Assembly (NCBI GenBank): GCA_964649415.1
Contig: CAZYSK010000024.1
Span: 10,684-74,683 of the forward strand
Reading direction: 5' to 3'
From: CAZYSK01 sp964649415
Lineage (GTDB): Bacteria; Chloroflexota; Anaerolineae; B4-G1
DNA length: 64,000 nt
The position numbers were made by a program, and so were the translations under genes. Shown here in pieces: positions 17,425-25,518 of this stretch (positions within the stretch are counted from its first letter, which is position 1; each line of letters opens with the position of its first letter). The notes under the pieces are model-generated. The model did no database searches. It was given only the letters and a program-made list of their open reading frames with translations, and had not been told where the DNA came from.

Positions 17425-19203
17425 GTGGAGAAGGAACTTCTAGCGACCGTTATGGCGGTGACTTCGAACGTCGAGTATACGACCAGTGACCGGATTGAGG
17501 CCTTGACCAAGGGGCACGGGATGTTGAACCTCTCGGCCCTGTGTGCGGCGAACGCGATGACACACGAGATTCTGCAGGGACGCGACATCGCCCTCTCAGA
17601 TGCGAACCTTGAAGCGCTGCCTCTCGACATGGTGGTTGAGGCAGGTGTGAATGCGGCTATGGAGGCGGGTGCAGCGCCTGCGAACGCGGCCCTGATTACT
17701 GCCTCTCTGCTCCTGATTGCGGGCACGGAATCGCGGGCCGGTGTACCCGCTGGCAACCGCAAGCTTGGGGCAATGGCTCGCCTGAAGGCAGGCGCGGGCC
17801 GCTCCGGCGTGGCAGCCATTCCCACATCCAAGCTGACGAACAAGGTTTCGGGTTTTGCTGCCGTGCAGGCACTGTATGACGCGATGCAGAAAGGTGAGTT
17901 GGTCCGGGTAGACGGCGCTGCCGTGCCCGCCTTCGTGGCCGGTGGTGCTCCCATGGGCCACAGCGTGTTGGGCGAGGACATGGTCTACGTGGATCTGTGC
18001 ATGAACGGCGGCAAGATCGCGGTGGACGCGATGATGAAGGCCTACCACGGTGTGGGCATCAGCGCCAGCCCGATCCAGTGCGCCATGCTCGCCGCTGCCG
18101 CCGTGCTGGAGATCATCAACCCGGACGGGATGATCGGAGCCGAGTACGGCACTTTCTTTGTCGAGGGCACCGGCTATCTGGCGGGCAAGGGCGCGGCCGA
18201 GGCTGCCGGGCTCCCAGAGAAGCTCCACCTGCGCGGCACGGGCACAGAGTACGACACAGCCGCGTTCATAGGCGGCATGGGCATGATCCTCAAGGACGTG
18301 GGTGCCCCCTCGGTGATCGGCATGATGACGCTGAACGAGATACTGGCCGCTTTCGCGGAGGGCCCGATGATCGGGGCTGGCTTCGGCGGTGGCCCGGTCA
18401 ATCCTCCGCTGGCTCACCTGTTGGCTGACTGCGTCATCTCCATGAATTTGCTGATCGACCACAAGGGTGATGTGGAGGCATGCGCCGACGTCATCCACGA
18501 GGTCAAACTCACGCAGTGGATTGACGGTGAGATCGCCGCCTGCTGCACCAACACGATCGCTCGCAAGGCCGAGCAGGTCCGCCGCGGCCCGGTCACGGAG
18601 ACCATCATCAAGGCCACCGACGGCATCCGGGCCAATGCTATCTACCGCCGGGCGAAGTTCGCTTACGACGAACTGAGCGCCGGCAAGGAACTGGCCGACG
18701 TGTGCGTGGCGCTGGATCAGGCGCGCAAGGAGAAGGTCGAGGCGAGCGCCGGCGTGATCCTGAGCGGTTTCTTCGGCAAGGAAATCGCCATCAAGTTCAC
18801 CAAGCTGGAGGGTGGAGCGCGTCGCGATCACCCCTTCGCCCAGTCCTACTGGGGCTTCGACGCTGACATTGACACCGTGGTGACCGTAGACGGTGAGGAG
18901 TTCGTGATGGAGGGTCTGAGCCACAAGGTGATCCCCGACGCCGTGCTCAACAAGAAAGCCGAGCTGTCATTGCCGATCACCGTCGCGGCAGCAGTGGCGC
19001 AGGAACTCATGTACGTCGGCTGCTGCACGATTGACGCGGTCATTCCGGCCGTCGTGGCCGCGGCTATGGGCAAGTACACCTGGAAGGACGCGGGGAAGAA
19101 GGCGGAGAAGGCCGCCCGAATCACGTGCTCCATCCCAGGGGCGAAGGACACAGCCCGCGAGGTGGCCCGGCTCGCCGTGCGGATCTTGAAGGATCTGGAG
19201 TAG
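17425..19203 (+). CDS. Uncharacterised 592-aa Gly/Ala-rich protein heading the C1 cluster
   Basis: I do not recognise the family. GTG 17425 is chosen because GGAGGT lies six bases upstream; a TTG start 20 codons earlier lacks a ribosome site. The product is about 592 residues, soluble-looking and rich in Gly, Ala, Met and Ile. It has several long hydrophobic helical stretches but no signal peptide or obvious nucleotide or Fe-S motif. Notable blocks are AGVPAGNRKLGAMARLKAG, PTSKLTNKVSGF, GGAPMGHSVLGEDMVYVDL, FIGGMGMILKDVGAP and GAGFGGGPVNPPLAHLLAD. There is also a Cys pair (AACCTNTIARK) and GCCTIDAVIPAVV near the end. It is followed by an orphan LarC-C-terminal-like gene and then mtdB. This placement suggests a role in the H4MPT pathway or in an NPN-cofactor enzyme (inference only). 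Confidence 0.85.
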   Translation: MEKELLATVMAVTSNVEYTTSDRIEALTKGHGMLNLSALCAANAMTHEILQGRDIALSDANLEALPLDMVVEAGVNAAMEAGAAPANAALITASLLLIAGTESRAGVPAGNRKLGAMARLKAGAGRSGVAAIPTSKLTNKVSGFAAVQALYDAMQKGELVRVDGAAVPAFVAGGAPMGHSVLGEDMVYVDLCMNGGKIAVDAMMKAYHGVGISASPIQCAMLAAAAVLEIINPDGMIGAEYGTFFVEGTGYLAGKGAAEAAGLPEKLHLRGTGTEYDTAAFIGGMGMILKDVGAPSVIGMMTLNEILAAFAEGPMIGAGFGGGPVNPPLAHLLADCVISMNLLIDHKGDVEACADVIHEVKLTQWIDGEIAACCTNTIARKAEQVRRGPVTETIIKATDGIRANAIYRRAKFAYDELSAGKELADVCVALDQARKEKVEASAGVILSGFFGKEIAIKFTKLEGGARRDHPFAQSYWGFDADIDTVVTVDGEEFVMEGLSHKVIPDAVLNKKAELSLPITVAAAVAQELMYVGCCTIDAVIPAVVAAAMGKYTWKDAGKKAEKAARITCSIPGAKDTAREVARLAVRILKDLE

Positions 19204-19342
19204 TCTCCGGAGTTTGTCTTGCTCCGGGCAGTCCTAAGACCTGTCGCATCTGAGTAAGGGTAGGGGTGCGGGGGATCGTACCCCTACCCATCTGGTGGTC
19301 GATCTCACACGGCCCTGAGCACTGGCGAGACGCTAACCTCTG

Positions 19343-19849
19343 ATGTTGCTTTTGGTGAATGTGGATGACATATCGGGTGAGGTGATCCCCCACGTCATTG
19401 ATGGATTGATGGCGCGGGGGGCTATGAGTGTGCACGTGGTTCAGGCATTCACCAAGAAGGGGCGGCTGGACTATCTATTCTTCATAGACGCCCCGGAGGA
19501 GCGGGCCGAGGGATTGGGAGGCTACCTGGCCTGCGAGTTGGGCACGTTGGGTGTACGGGTCTTCGATCCACGCCACATCCGCTTCGAGTACCGCATGCAG
19601 CGGGTGCGACTGAGCGCTCAGGTGGACGTGCGTGTGGAAGCGCTCGTGAGCGTGAAGGAGGTCCTCGGCCACGATGGGAGCGTTGTCCACGTCAAGGCCG
19701 AGTGGGGTGATCTGGAGGCGGCACTGACCCAGCTTGAGCGGGCCGGTTGCCCTGTCTCCCTCACTGCACTCAAACGACTCGTCGAGCAGGCCGTGCTGGG
19801 GCGGAGGGACTGTTCCCTCTCGAACGTTCAGGCAGAGTATCTACCTTGA
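19343..19849 (+). CDS. Stand-alone LarC C-terminal-domain-like protein
   Basis: This 168-aa protein resembles the second (DUF111/LarC2) half of the nickel-insertion cyclometallase LarC. NVDDISGEVIPHVIDGLMARGAMSVHVVQAFTKKGRLDYLF parallels the ETNIDDMNPQFYEHVMAKLF...MKAGRPG segment of the full LarC encoded at 34943. The middle keeps a GVRVFDPRHIRFEYRMQRV strand pattern. It lacks the LarC1 half. Full LarC inserts nickel into the pincer nucleotide using CTP. A lone half could be a chaperone, a regulator or a divergent metallase. It lies 139 bases after the 592-aa gene and 17 bases before mtdB. No clear ribosome site precedes ATG 19343. Confidence 0.7.
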   Translation: MLLLVNVDDISGEVIPHVIDGLMARGAMSVHVVQAFTKKGRLDYLFFIDAPEERAEGLGGYLACELGTLGVRVFDPRHIRFEYRMQRVRLSAQVDVRVEALVSVKEVLGHDGSVVHVKAEWGDLEAALTQLERAGCPVSLTALKRLVEQAVLGRRDCSLSNVQAEYLP

Positions 19850-19866
19850 GTTGCAAGGAGATGATA

Positions 19867-20742
19867 ATGAAGCATATACTGATCTACTTCGACATGAACA
19901 AGCGGCCGAGTCCGTTCGACATCTTGTTCGCATACGACGTGGGCTTCGACATCGTGCTGCCGTTCAGCGGGGTGACGATGGAGGAGATCACGCCACTGGT
20001 GCAGGATGCCATGTTCCCCCGTGGACCGAAGGGGGCGACGTACACGACGATCTTCTTCGGGGGCAGCGACCTTGACGCCGTGGAGAAAATGGCCAAGAAG
20101 GCCAAGAAGACGATGTTCCCGCCGTTTCAGCTTTCCATCGCTGTTGACCCGAAGGGCGCTCACACGACGTCCTCAGCGATCGTAGCGAAGGTTTTAGAGG
20201 CCTTGGCCAGCAAGGGTGAGACGTTGGAGGGCAAGAAGGCCGCCGTTCTAGGGGGCTGTGGCCGTGTGGGCCGGGTGGCGAGCCGAATCCTGGCCAGGGA
20301 AGGCGTCGAGGTCACGATGTTGGACATCGTCGAAGACGTGACCTCGCTTGCTCTTCAGATTTCTGAGATGGTGGAAGGGAAAGTGACGGGCGTGGTGGCC
20401 AAGTCGCCGCAGGAGATAGTGGCGGCAGCGAAAGAGTGCGAGATCGTGGTCTCTGCCGGCCCGGCGGGTGTCGAGCTGGTACCTGAGGAGTTCGTTCCCC
20501 AGTTGGAGAAGTGCATGGTCGCGGCCGACGTGAACGCGGTCCCGCCGGCGGGCATCGCGGGCATCAAGGCGAAGTATGACAAGCGGGAGAAGAACGGGAT
20601 TTTGACCATTGGTGCGCTCGCTGTCGGGAACCTCAGGAACAAGATCGAGGCCAAGATGCTGAAGACAGCGATGGAATCGGAGGGGGCGTTCCTGGACTAC
20701 ACCAACGCCTTCGAGTTCGCCAAGGAGTTGGCGGACATTTGA
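19867..20742 (+). CDS. mtdB: NAD(P)-dependent methylene-H4MPT dehydrogenase (MtdA/MtdB type)
   Basis: MtdB oxidises methylene-H4MPT to methenyl-H4MPT with NAD(P)+. The 291-aa product has the family N-terminus (ILIYFDMNKRPSPFD, FDIVLPFSGVT, FFGGSDLDAVEKMAKKAKK). A Rossmann fold follows with VLGGCGRVGRVASRIL at about 124-139 and AADVNAVPPAGIAG near 217-230. ATG 19867 has AAGGAG six bases upstream; the ATG two codons earlier abuts the ribosome site. MtdA (which also accepts methylene-tetrahydrofolate, NADP-specific) and MtdB are close relatives. The surrounding H4MPT genes favour MtdB. Together with Mch, Ftr and Fwd it completes a chain to CO2. Confidence 0.88.
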   Translation: MKHILIYFDMNKRPSPFDILFAYDVGFDIVLPFSGVTMEEITPLVQDAMFPRGPKGATYTTIFFGGSDLDAVEKMAKKAKKTMFPPFQLSIAVDPKGAHTTSSAIVAKVLEALASKGETLEGKKAAVLGGCGRVGRVASRILAREGVEVTMLDIVEDVTSLALQISEMVEGKVTGVVAKSPQEIVAAAKECEIVVSAGPAGVELVPEEFVPQLEKCMVAADVNAVPPAGIAGIKAKYDKREKNGILTIGALAVGNLRNKIEAKMLKTAMESEGAFLDYTNAFEFAKELADI

Positions 20743-20818
20743 GTCGACCGAGTCTTTGAGACCAGCCATGGAGAACGGCTGGGAAGGAAACCGGGTTCTT
20801 GGCGACGCCATCTTGATG

Positions 20819-20851
20819 GCGCGCCATCGGAATGGCGCCTTTGTAGGAATG
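20819..20851. repeat. Palindromic repeat related to the 36-bp tandem units at 39655
   Basis: The segment GCGCCATCGGAATGGCGCC followed by TTTGTAGGAATG matches, with a few changes, the reverse complement of the tandem unit at 39655-39762. It lies in the 175-base gap between mtdB and the ATP-grasp gene. That gap also contains a shorter hairpin (CCAGCC...GGCTGG, 20762-20782). No gene is seen in the gap. Confidence 0.75.
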
Positions 20852-20917
20852 CTGGGGCGCCGTCGCGGGAGCCTACGTCGTACGAGAGGCCCTGGTTTCT
20901 GAGGGTGGTGGAGCGGA

Positions 20918-22156
20918 GTGCGCACTGGCATTCTCATCGTCGGACTTAGCACACGCGCCATCGCCGAGTCGGCGGTGAGGGGGGGGCATCAGGTCGTCAC
21001 ACTGGACTACTTTGGCGATCGGGATCAGCGGGAGCTGGTGGAGAACCACGCGCTCCTGCGAGATCCTACACTGATTGGTGAGACCTGCCCCTCCTTCAGC
21101 GCCGCAGCACTGGAGCAAGCCAGCCGTTCTCTTGACTTCGAGTCAGTTGTGTACATCTCCAATCTGGAGAACCATCCCGAGGTGGTTGAAGAACTGGCAC
21201 AGGGGCGCGTTCTGCTCGGGAACGCGCCCACTGTGCTCTATCAGGTGCGCGACTGGCGCACGCTGCGGGCCTTCTGCCATGAGGTTGGGGTTGCCTGTCC
21301 GCACACGTTGCTAGCTGGAGAGGGGGCGGCGGCTGACGGGGGCAACCGCTGGCTACGCAAGCCGGTCCGCAGCGGCGGAGGGCACGGCGTCCAGCCGTGG
21401 GATGGCAGGCCGTTAGGCCAGTCTCACTTCCTGCAGGCGTATGTTGAAGGTCGGCCTGCGTCTGCGGCCTTCGTGGCCGATGGGAAGCGGTGCGTGGTGA
21501 TCGGCCTGACGGAGCAACTCATTGGGCGGGGTGAGCTGGGGGCACAGGGCTTCGGCTGGTGTGGCAACATCCTTCCGTTGGCAGGGGGGGACAACGAATC
21601 GGGAAAGGAACGAAGGGGGGAAGGGGCGCAGCGGACTGCGCCTTGGAAGGACGAAGGGCTCGCCGTATTGGAGGAAGTGGAGCGGATGGCTGCTGCGCTC
21701 ACTCGCCGCTTCGGTTTGCGGGGTGTGAACGGGCTGGATTTGATCGTGGCGCGCGACCGAGACGGTGGTCCACGCGCGATCCTGGTGGAGGTCAACCCCC
21801 GCTACACGGCCTCGATGGAATTGGTCGAGCGAGCATACGGGCTTAACATCTTCTCGCTGCACGTGGAAGCGATGGACGGTCGATTGCCTGACTTTCGGCT
21901 GGCGGAGCACTTGTACGCTCGGGGTCTGTGGTTTGCCAAAGGGATCGTCTACGCCAGGCGACCGGTGACTATGCCGGAGACAGGCGGGTGGGTGAAACGG
22001 GGCAGGCGGGACATTCCCTTCCCCGGCGAGCGGATCGAGGCTGGCCATCCCGTGTGTACGGTTCTAGCAGAAGGTGAGGGGCGAGATACGTGCTGGCAGC
22101 ATTTGTTGGCGGGCGTCGCAGACGTCCGGCAGGAGATCGGAGACCTGACAGAGTGA
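20918..22156 (+). CDS. ATP-grasp ligase of the H4MPT/methanofuran cluster
   Basis: This 412-aa ATP-grasp protein resembles predicted carboxylate-amine ligases (COG1821/COG2232 type) found beside H4MPT genes. An N-terminal Rossmann-like part (ILIVGLSTRAIAESAVRGGHQVV) leads to RWLRKPVRSGGGHGV and to the metal-binding DLIVARD...ILVEVNPRYTASMEL. Its substrate is unknown. By analogy to the tyramine-glutamate ligase MfnD or the glutamate ligases of methylofuran synthesis it may add an amino acid during cofactor assembly (inference). Residues about 223-244 derive from a palindromic repeat (DNESGKERRG...GAQRTAPW) and look like an inserted loop. GTG 20918 follows GGAGCGGA. Confidence 0.75.
   Translation: MRTGILIVGLSTRAIAESAVRGGHQVVTLDYFGDRDQRELVENHALLRDPTLIGETCPSFSAAALEQASRSLDFESVVYISNLENHPEVVEELAQGRVLLGNAPTVLYQVRDWRTLRAFCHEVGVACPHTLLAGEGAAADGGNRWLRKPVRSGGGHGVQPWDGRPLGQSHFLQAYVEGRPASAAFVADGKRCVVIGLTEQLIGRGELGAQGFGWCGNILPLAGGDNESGKERRGEGAQRTAPWKDEGLAVLEEVERMAAALTRRFGLRGVNGLDLIVARDRDGGPRAILVEVNPRYTASMELVERAYGLNIFSLHVEAMDGRLPDFRLAEHLYARGLWFAKGIVYARRPVTMPETGGWVKRGRRDIPFPGERIEAGHPVCTVLAEGEGRDTCWQHLLAGVADVRQEIGDLTE
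21586..21641. repeat. Element C inserted in frame in the ATP-grasp gene
   Basis: A 34-base leader (from 21586, GGGGGACAACGAATCGGGAA...) is followed by the palindrome GCGCAG-CGGA-CTGCGC at 21626-21641. The leader recurs exactly at 36691-36724 inside another gene, in the same reading frame (DNESGKERRG). The palindrome recurs in tandem at 38671-38769. Confidence 0.9.
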
Positions 22157-22170
22157 AGGAGACGAGGCGG

Positions 22171-22515
22171 ATGAGTACATCCGTGAGCAAGTGTTTCACG
22201 TTGATTACCGGGCGCACGCCTGAACAGGGGAAAGGGTTGCACGTGGGCAAGGATTCGGACGTGTACCGCGAGGCAACCGCTGCGGTGATGATGGGCGAAG
22301 GGGACATGGCCCACCTTGGCGTCAAGGAGGGGCAGATTGTCCGAGTCCGGACGGCGGCAGGACAGGTGGAAGTGCCGGTGCGGGCGGAGTCGCTTCCTGA
22401 GGGGCTGTTGTTTATGCCGATGGGGCCGATGGCGAATGTGCTGATTGGGACGGGCACGGAGGGGACGGGCATGCCCCACTTCAAGGGATTGGAGGCGGAG
22501 GTGGAGGCAGCATGA
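22171..22515 (+). CDS. fwdD: Formylmethanofuran dehydrogenase subunit D-like
   Basis: This 114-aa protein is a molybdopterin-dinucleotide-binding beta-barrel domain like archaeal FwdD/FmdD. It has FTLITGRTPEQGKGLHVGKDSDVY, a central GDMAHLGVKEGQIVRVRTAAGQVEVPVR and LFMPMGPMANVLIGTGTEGTGMPHFKG, the loop expected to contact the guanine nucleotide. In archaea FwdD and FwdB together hold the tungsten or molybdenum bis-pterin cofactor. Aerobic methylotroph Fhc complexes generally lack this subunit, so its presence argues for a redox enzyme. It overlaps fwdB by four bases. Its ATG 22171 lies inside a small hairpin (CGGATG-AGTA-CATCCG) derived from a repeat also seen at 1670. Confidence 0.88.
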   Translation: MSTSVSKCFTLITGRTPEQGKGLHVGKDSDVYREATAAVMMGEGDMAHLGVKEGQIVRVRTAAGQVEVPVRAESLPEGLLFMPMGPMANVLIGTGTEGTGMPHFKGLEAEVEAA

Positions 22516-23810
22516 CGCGGACGCAGGAGTCCAACGTGTTCGAGAACGTGGTGTGTTCTTTCTGTGGCTGTCTGTGCGACGACCTGGCGGTAGAGGTGGA
22601 TGGGGGGCGTATCACGCGGGTGCGCAGGGCATGCGCCAACGGGCGTGGGCTCTTCACGCACTACGATCCATCGCCCCGGCGACCTCGCGTGAATGGCCGG
22701 GAGGTGGATTGGGACGAAGCGGTTGCGGAGGCGGCACGCATCCTAAGCGCATCTGACAGCCCGTTGATCTATGGCCTCAGCTCCACGGCCACGGAAGCTC
22801 AGCGCAAGGCGGTGGAACTGGCGGACCGGCTGGGGGCGATGATAGACACCACGTCGTCGGTGTGCCACGGCCCCACAGGGCTGGCGATGCAGGCTGTGGG
22901 CGAGCCGACGTGTACACTGGGGGAGGTGCGGAACCGCGCTGATCTGCTGGTTTTCTGGGGCTGCAACCCAGCGGTCTCCCACATCCGCCACTTCTCGCGA
23001 TATTCGGTGACGCCCAAGGGTATGCTCACTCCCAATGGGCGCCGGGATCGGACCTTGGTCGTCGTGGACGTGCGGCCCACCGGCAGCACGAAGATGGCCG
23101 ACCTCTTCCTGCAGGTGAAGCCGGGTTCCGACTTCGAGGTGCTGACGGCGCTGCGAGCGCTGGTAGGTGGGAAGGAACTCGACGCGGAGGCGGTGGGCGG
23201 CGTCCCGCTGTCGCAACTGCGAGACCTCGCGGAGCGGATGAAGACGTGCCGTTTCGGGGTGGCGTTTATGGGCATGGGGCTGACGCAGACCGGAGGGCGG
23301 GATCTCAACGTGAGCGAGCTTTTCACGTTAGTGGCCGAGTTGAACGCGCACACGCGTTTCACCGTCATCCCGATGCGAGGACACGGGAACGTGGCCGGAG
23401 CGGATCAGGTGGTGACCTGGCAGAGTGGCTATCCGTTCGCTGTCAGCTACTCACGTGGCTATCCCCGCTATGGCCCCGGCGAGTTCTCGGCGGTGGACGT
23501 GTTGGCACGAGGGGAGGCGGACGCGGCCCTGATTGTGGCCTCAGACCCGGTGGCCCATTTCCCGAAGGCGGCCGCCCAGCAATTGGAGCGCATCCCGGTC
23601 ATCGCTCTCGACCCGATGCCGAGCCTGACGACGGAGGTCGCGCAGGTGGTCTTTCCTACCGCCTGCTATGGCGTGGATGCGGCCGGCACGGCCTATCGCA
23701 TGGATGGCGTGCCCATCCGGCTCCGGCCGGTGCTCCCTTCGGTGCGTCCGACCGACGAGAAGGTCTTGGGTGATATCAGTGCCTTAGTGCAGCCTGGGAT
23801 GGTGATGTGA
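22512..23810 (+). CDS. fwdB: Formylmethanofuran dehydrogenase subunit B (metal-pterin subunit)
   Basis: FwdB is the formate dehydrogenase-like subunit that interconverts CO2 and formate before formate is passed to FwdA. The 432-aa product keeps the [4Fe-4S] ligands Cys15, Cys18, Cys22 (VVCSFCGCLCDDL) and Cys41 (RRACANG). It also keeps Cys118 in TTSSVCHGPTGLAM, the position that ligates tungsten or molybdenum in the archaeal enzyme. Downstream blocks LLVFWGCNPAVSHIRHFSRYS, MGLTQTGGRDLN and PMRGHGNVAGAD are typical. Methylotrophic FhcB homologues have lost these sites, so this copy looks catalytically intact. Gene order fwdD-fwdB-fwdA is overlapping (ATGA at both junctions), which implies coupled translation. 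Confidence 0.93.
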   Translation: MTRTQESNVFENVVCSFCGCLCDDLAVEVDGGRITRVRRACANGRGLFTHYDPSPRRPRVNGREVDWDEAVAEAARILSASDSPLIYGLSSTATEAQRKAVELADRLGAMIDTTSSVCHGPTGLAMQAVGEPTCTLGEVRNRADLLVFWGCNPAVSHIRHFSRYSVTPKGMLTPNGRRDRTLVVVDVRPTGSTKMADLFLQVKPGSDFEVLTALRALVGGKELDAEAVGGVPLSQLRDLAERMKTCRFGVAFMGMGLTQTGGRDLNVSELFTLVAELNAHTRFTVIPMRGHGNVAGADQVVTWQSGYPFAVSYSRGYPRYGPGEFSAVDVLARGEADAALIVASDPVAHFPKAAAQQLERIPVIALDPMPSLTTEVAQVVFPTACYGVDAAGTAYRMDGVPIRLRPVLPSVRPTDEKVLGDISALVQPGMVM

Positions 23811-25498
23811 TGCTAGGAATCCTGAACGGTCGAGTATACGACCCGATAAATGGGGTGAACGGCGAGGTCAAGGACCTGTGGATTGAGGACGGGCGGGTGG
23901 TTGCCCCGAGTGACGTGGATCGTGGCGGCGCGCAGACCATAGATGCGACGGACCTGGTGGTGATGCCCGGCGGTGTGGACGTCCACAGCCACTTTGCTGG
24001 GGCCAAGGTGAACTCGGGGCGCAAATTCCGTCCAGAGGATCACCGTGGGCACGTGCGGGCGCGGGGGAGTACGCCGGATGGGAGTGATACACGATGGCGT
24101 GGGGGGCGGATGGGCATGACCCGGTCCGGCGTGGGCTACACGACCCCAACGACGCATCTGACCGGATACCTCTACGCGGAGATGGGCTACACCACGGTGA
24201 TGGAGGCTGCCTCTGCTCCCCTGGTGGCCCGCCATACCCACGAGGAGTTCGACGATGTCCCCATCTTGGACAAAGGCGCGTACATCACGATGGGCAACAA
24301 TCACTTCATCATGCGCTGCATCCGTGATGGGGAGCGGGAGAAGGCCCGGGACTACGTGGCCTGGTTGCTGGACGCGACCAAGGGTTACGCGATCAAGGTC
24401 GTCAACCCGGGTGGGGTAGAGAACTGGAAATGGGGCCAGAACGTGGCGCGCCTGGATGACGAAGTCATCGGTTTCGGTGTCACCCCCAGGCAGATTCTCA
24501 CCACGCTGTCCTGGATCAATGACGACCTCGGCCTGCCTCACGTGCCGCACCTCCACAGCCTGAACCTGGGGCAGGCGGGGAACGTGCCCTCGACGATCGA
24601 GGTGATTGAGGCGCTCGACGGGCGACGGGCGCATATCTGTCACCTCCAGTTCTTCAGCTACGGCGGCGAGCCCGGCAAGATGCCGCGCTCCGGCGCGGTG
24701 GAGATCGCCCAGGCGGTGAACGCGCACCCCCTCCTCACCGTGGATGTGGGGCAGGTGATCTTCGGCGAGGCAACGACGATGACGTCCGATGGCCCCCTCC
24801 AGTACCGGTTGCATCAGTTGACGGGCAACAAGTGGTTGAACGACGATGTGGAGGGAGAGACGGGCGGCGGGCTGGTGCCCGTGCTCTACAAGCGGTCTAA
24901 TGCGTTCAACGCGGTGCAATGGCTGACCGGCATGGAGCTCTTCCTGCTCATCGAGGATCCGTGGCGGGTCTTCCTCACCACGGACCACCCGAATGCCGGC
25001 CCGTTCTTCTACTATCCGCGCGTGATCAAACTGTTGATGGACCGTGACTACCGGGCAGAGGCGTTGGCGGGCATATCGGCCCGGGTGCGAAGGGGGGCGC
25101 TGCTTCCCGAACTGGATCGGGAGTACTCGCTGTACGAAATCGCGATTATCACCCGAGCGGGCACGGCTCGCGTGCTGGGTCTCAAGAACAAGGGCCATCT
25201 GGGGGTGGGGGCCGACGCTGACGTGACCATCTATGCACCGCTGGAGGATAAAGAGGAGATGTTCGCCCATCCTCGATACGTGCTCAAGGATGGTGAGGTG
25301 GTGGTGAAGGACGGCCGGCTCGTGAGCGAGCGACCGGGGCGCACGTTCTACGTCAGTCCACCGCACGATCCGGGGATCGAGGCGGACATCCGCGCCCACT
25401 TCGAGACGTGCTATAGCATGTCGTTCGACAACTACCCGGTCCAGCCAGAGTATCTGCCCCACGGCGACGTTGTGGCCTGTGCAGGGGGCGGACATTGA
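23810..25498 (+). CDS. fwdA: Formylmethanofuran dehydrogenase subunit A (amidohydrolase)
   Basis: FwdA is the zinc amidohydrolase subunit that condenses formate with methanofuran or hydrolyses formyl-methanofuran. The 562-aa protein shows VDVHSHFAGAKVNSG (His59 and His61), GYAIKVVNPGG with Lys196 as the expected carboxylated lysine, HVPHLHSLNLGQAGN and FLTTDHPNAG with the catalytic Asp near 392. Archaeal and methylotroph enzymes carry the same set. ATG 23810 overlaps the fwdB stop; a GTG one codon earlier is equally possible. The same enzyme chemistry is used by FhcA, so this gene alone does not show the direction of flux. Confidence 0.94.
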   Translation: MLGILNGRVYDPINGVNGEVKDLWIEDGRVVAPSDVDRGGAQTIDATDLVVMPGGVDVHSHFAGAKVNSGRKFRPEDHRGHVRARGSTPDGSDTRWRGGRMGMTRSGVGYTTPTTHLTGYLYAEMGYTTVMEAASAPLVARHTHEEFDDVPILDKGAYITMGNNHFIMRCIRDGEREKARDYVAWLLDATKGYAIKVVNPGGVENWKWGQNVARLDDEVIGFGVTPRQILTTLSWINDDLGLPHVPHLHSLNLGQAGNVPSTIEVIEALDGRRAHICHLQFFSYGGEPGKMPRSGAVEIAQAVNAHPLLTVDVGQVIFGEATTMTSDGPLQYRLHQLTGNKWLNDDVEGETGGGLVPVLYKRSNAFNAVQWLTGMELFLLIEDPWRVFLTTDHPNAGPFFYYPRVIKLLMDRDYRAEALAGISARVRRGALLPELDREYSLYEIAIITRAGTARVLGLKNKGHLGVGADADVTIYAPLEDKEEMFAHPRYVLKDGEVVVKDGRLVSERPGRTFYVSPPHDPGIEADIRAHFETCYSMSFDNYPVQPEYLPHGDVVACAGGGH

Positions 25499-25518
25499 CC
25501 GTGCGTCCAGGACACTTG

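Noticed and set aside
17425..19203. LarA-type lactate racemase as identity of the 592-aa protein
   Set aside because: Length and motifs do not fit the roughly 420-residue LarA family, so I left it unassigned.
19867..20742. Assignment as folate-specific MtdA only
   Set aside because: The sequence alone does not separate MtdA from MtdB, and the H4MPT context favours MtdB.
23813..25495. 560-codon open frame antisense to fwdA
   Set aside because: It mirrors fwdA in a high-GC region, has His/Arg-rich composition with no domain, and fwdA is unambiguous.
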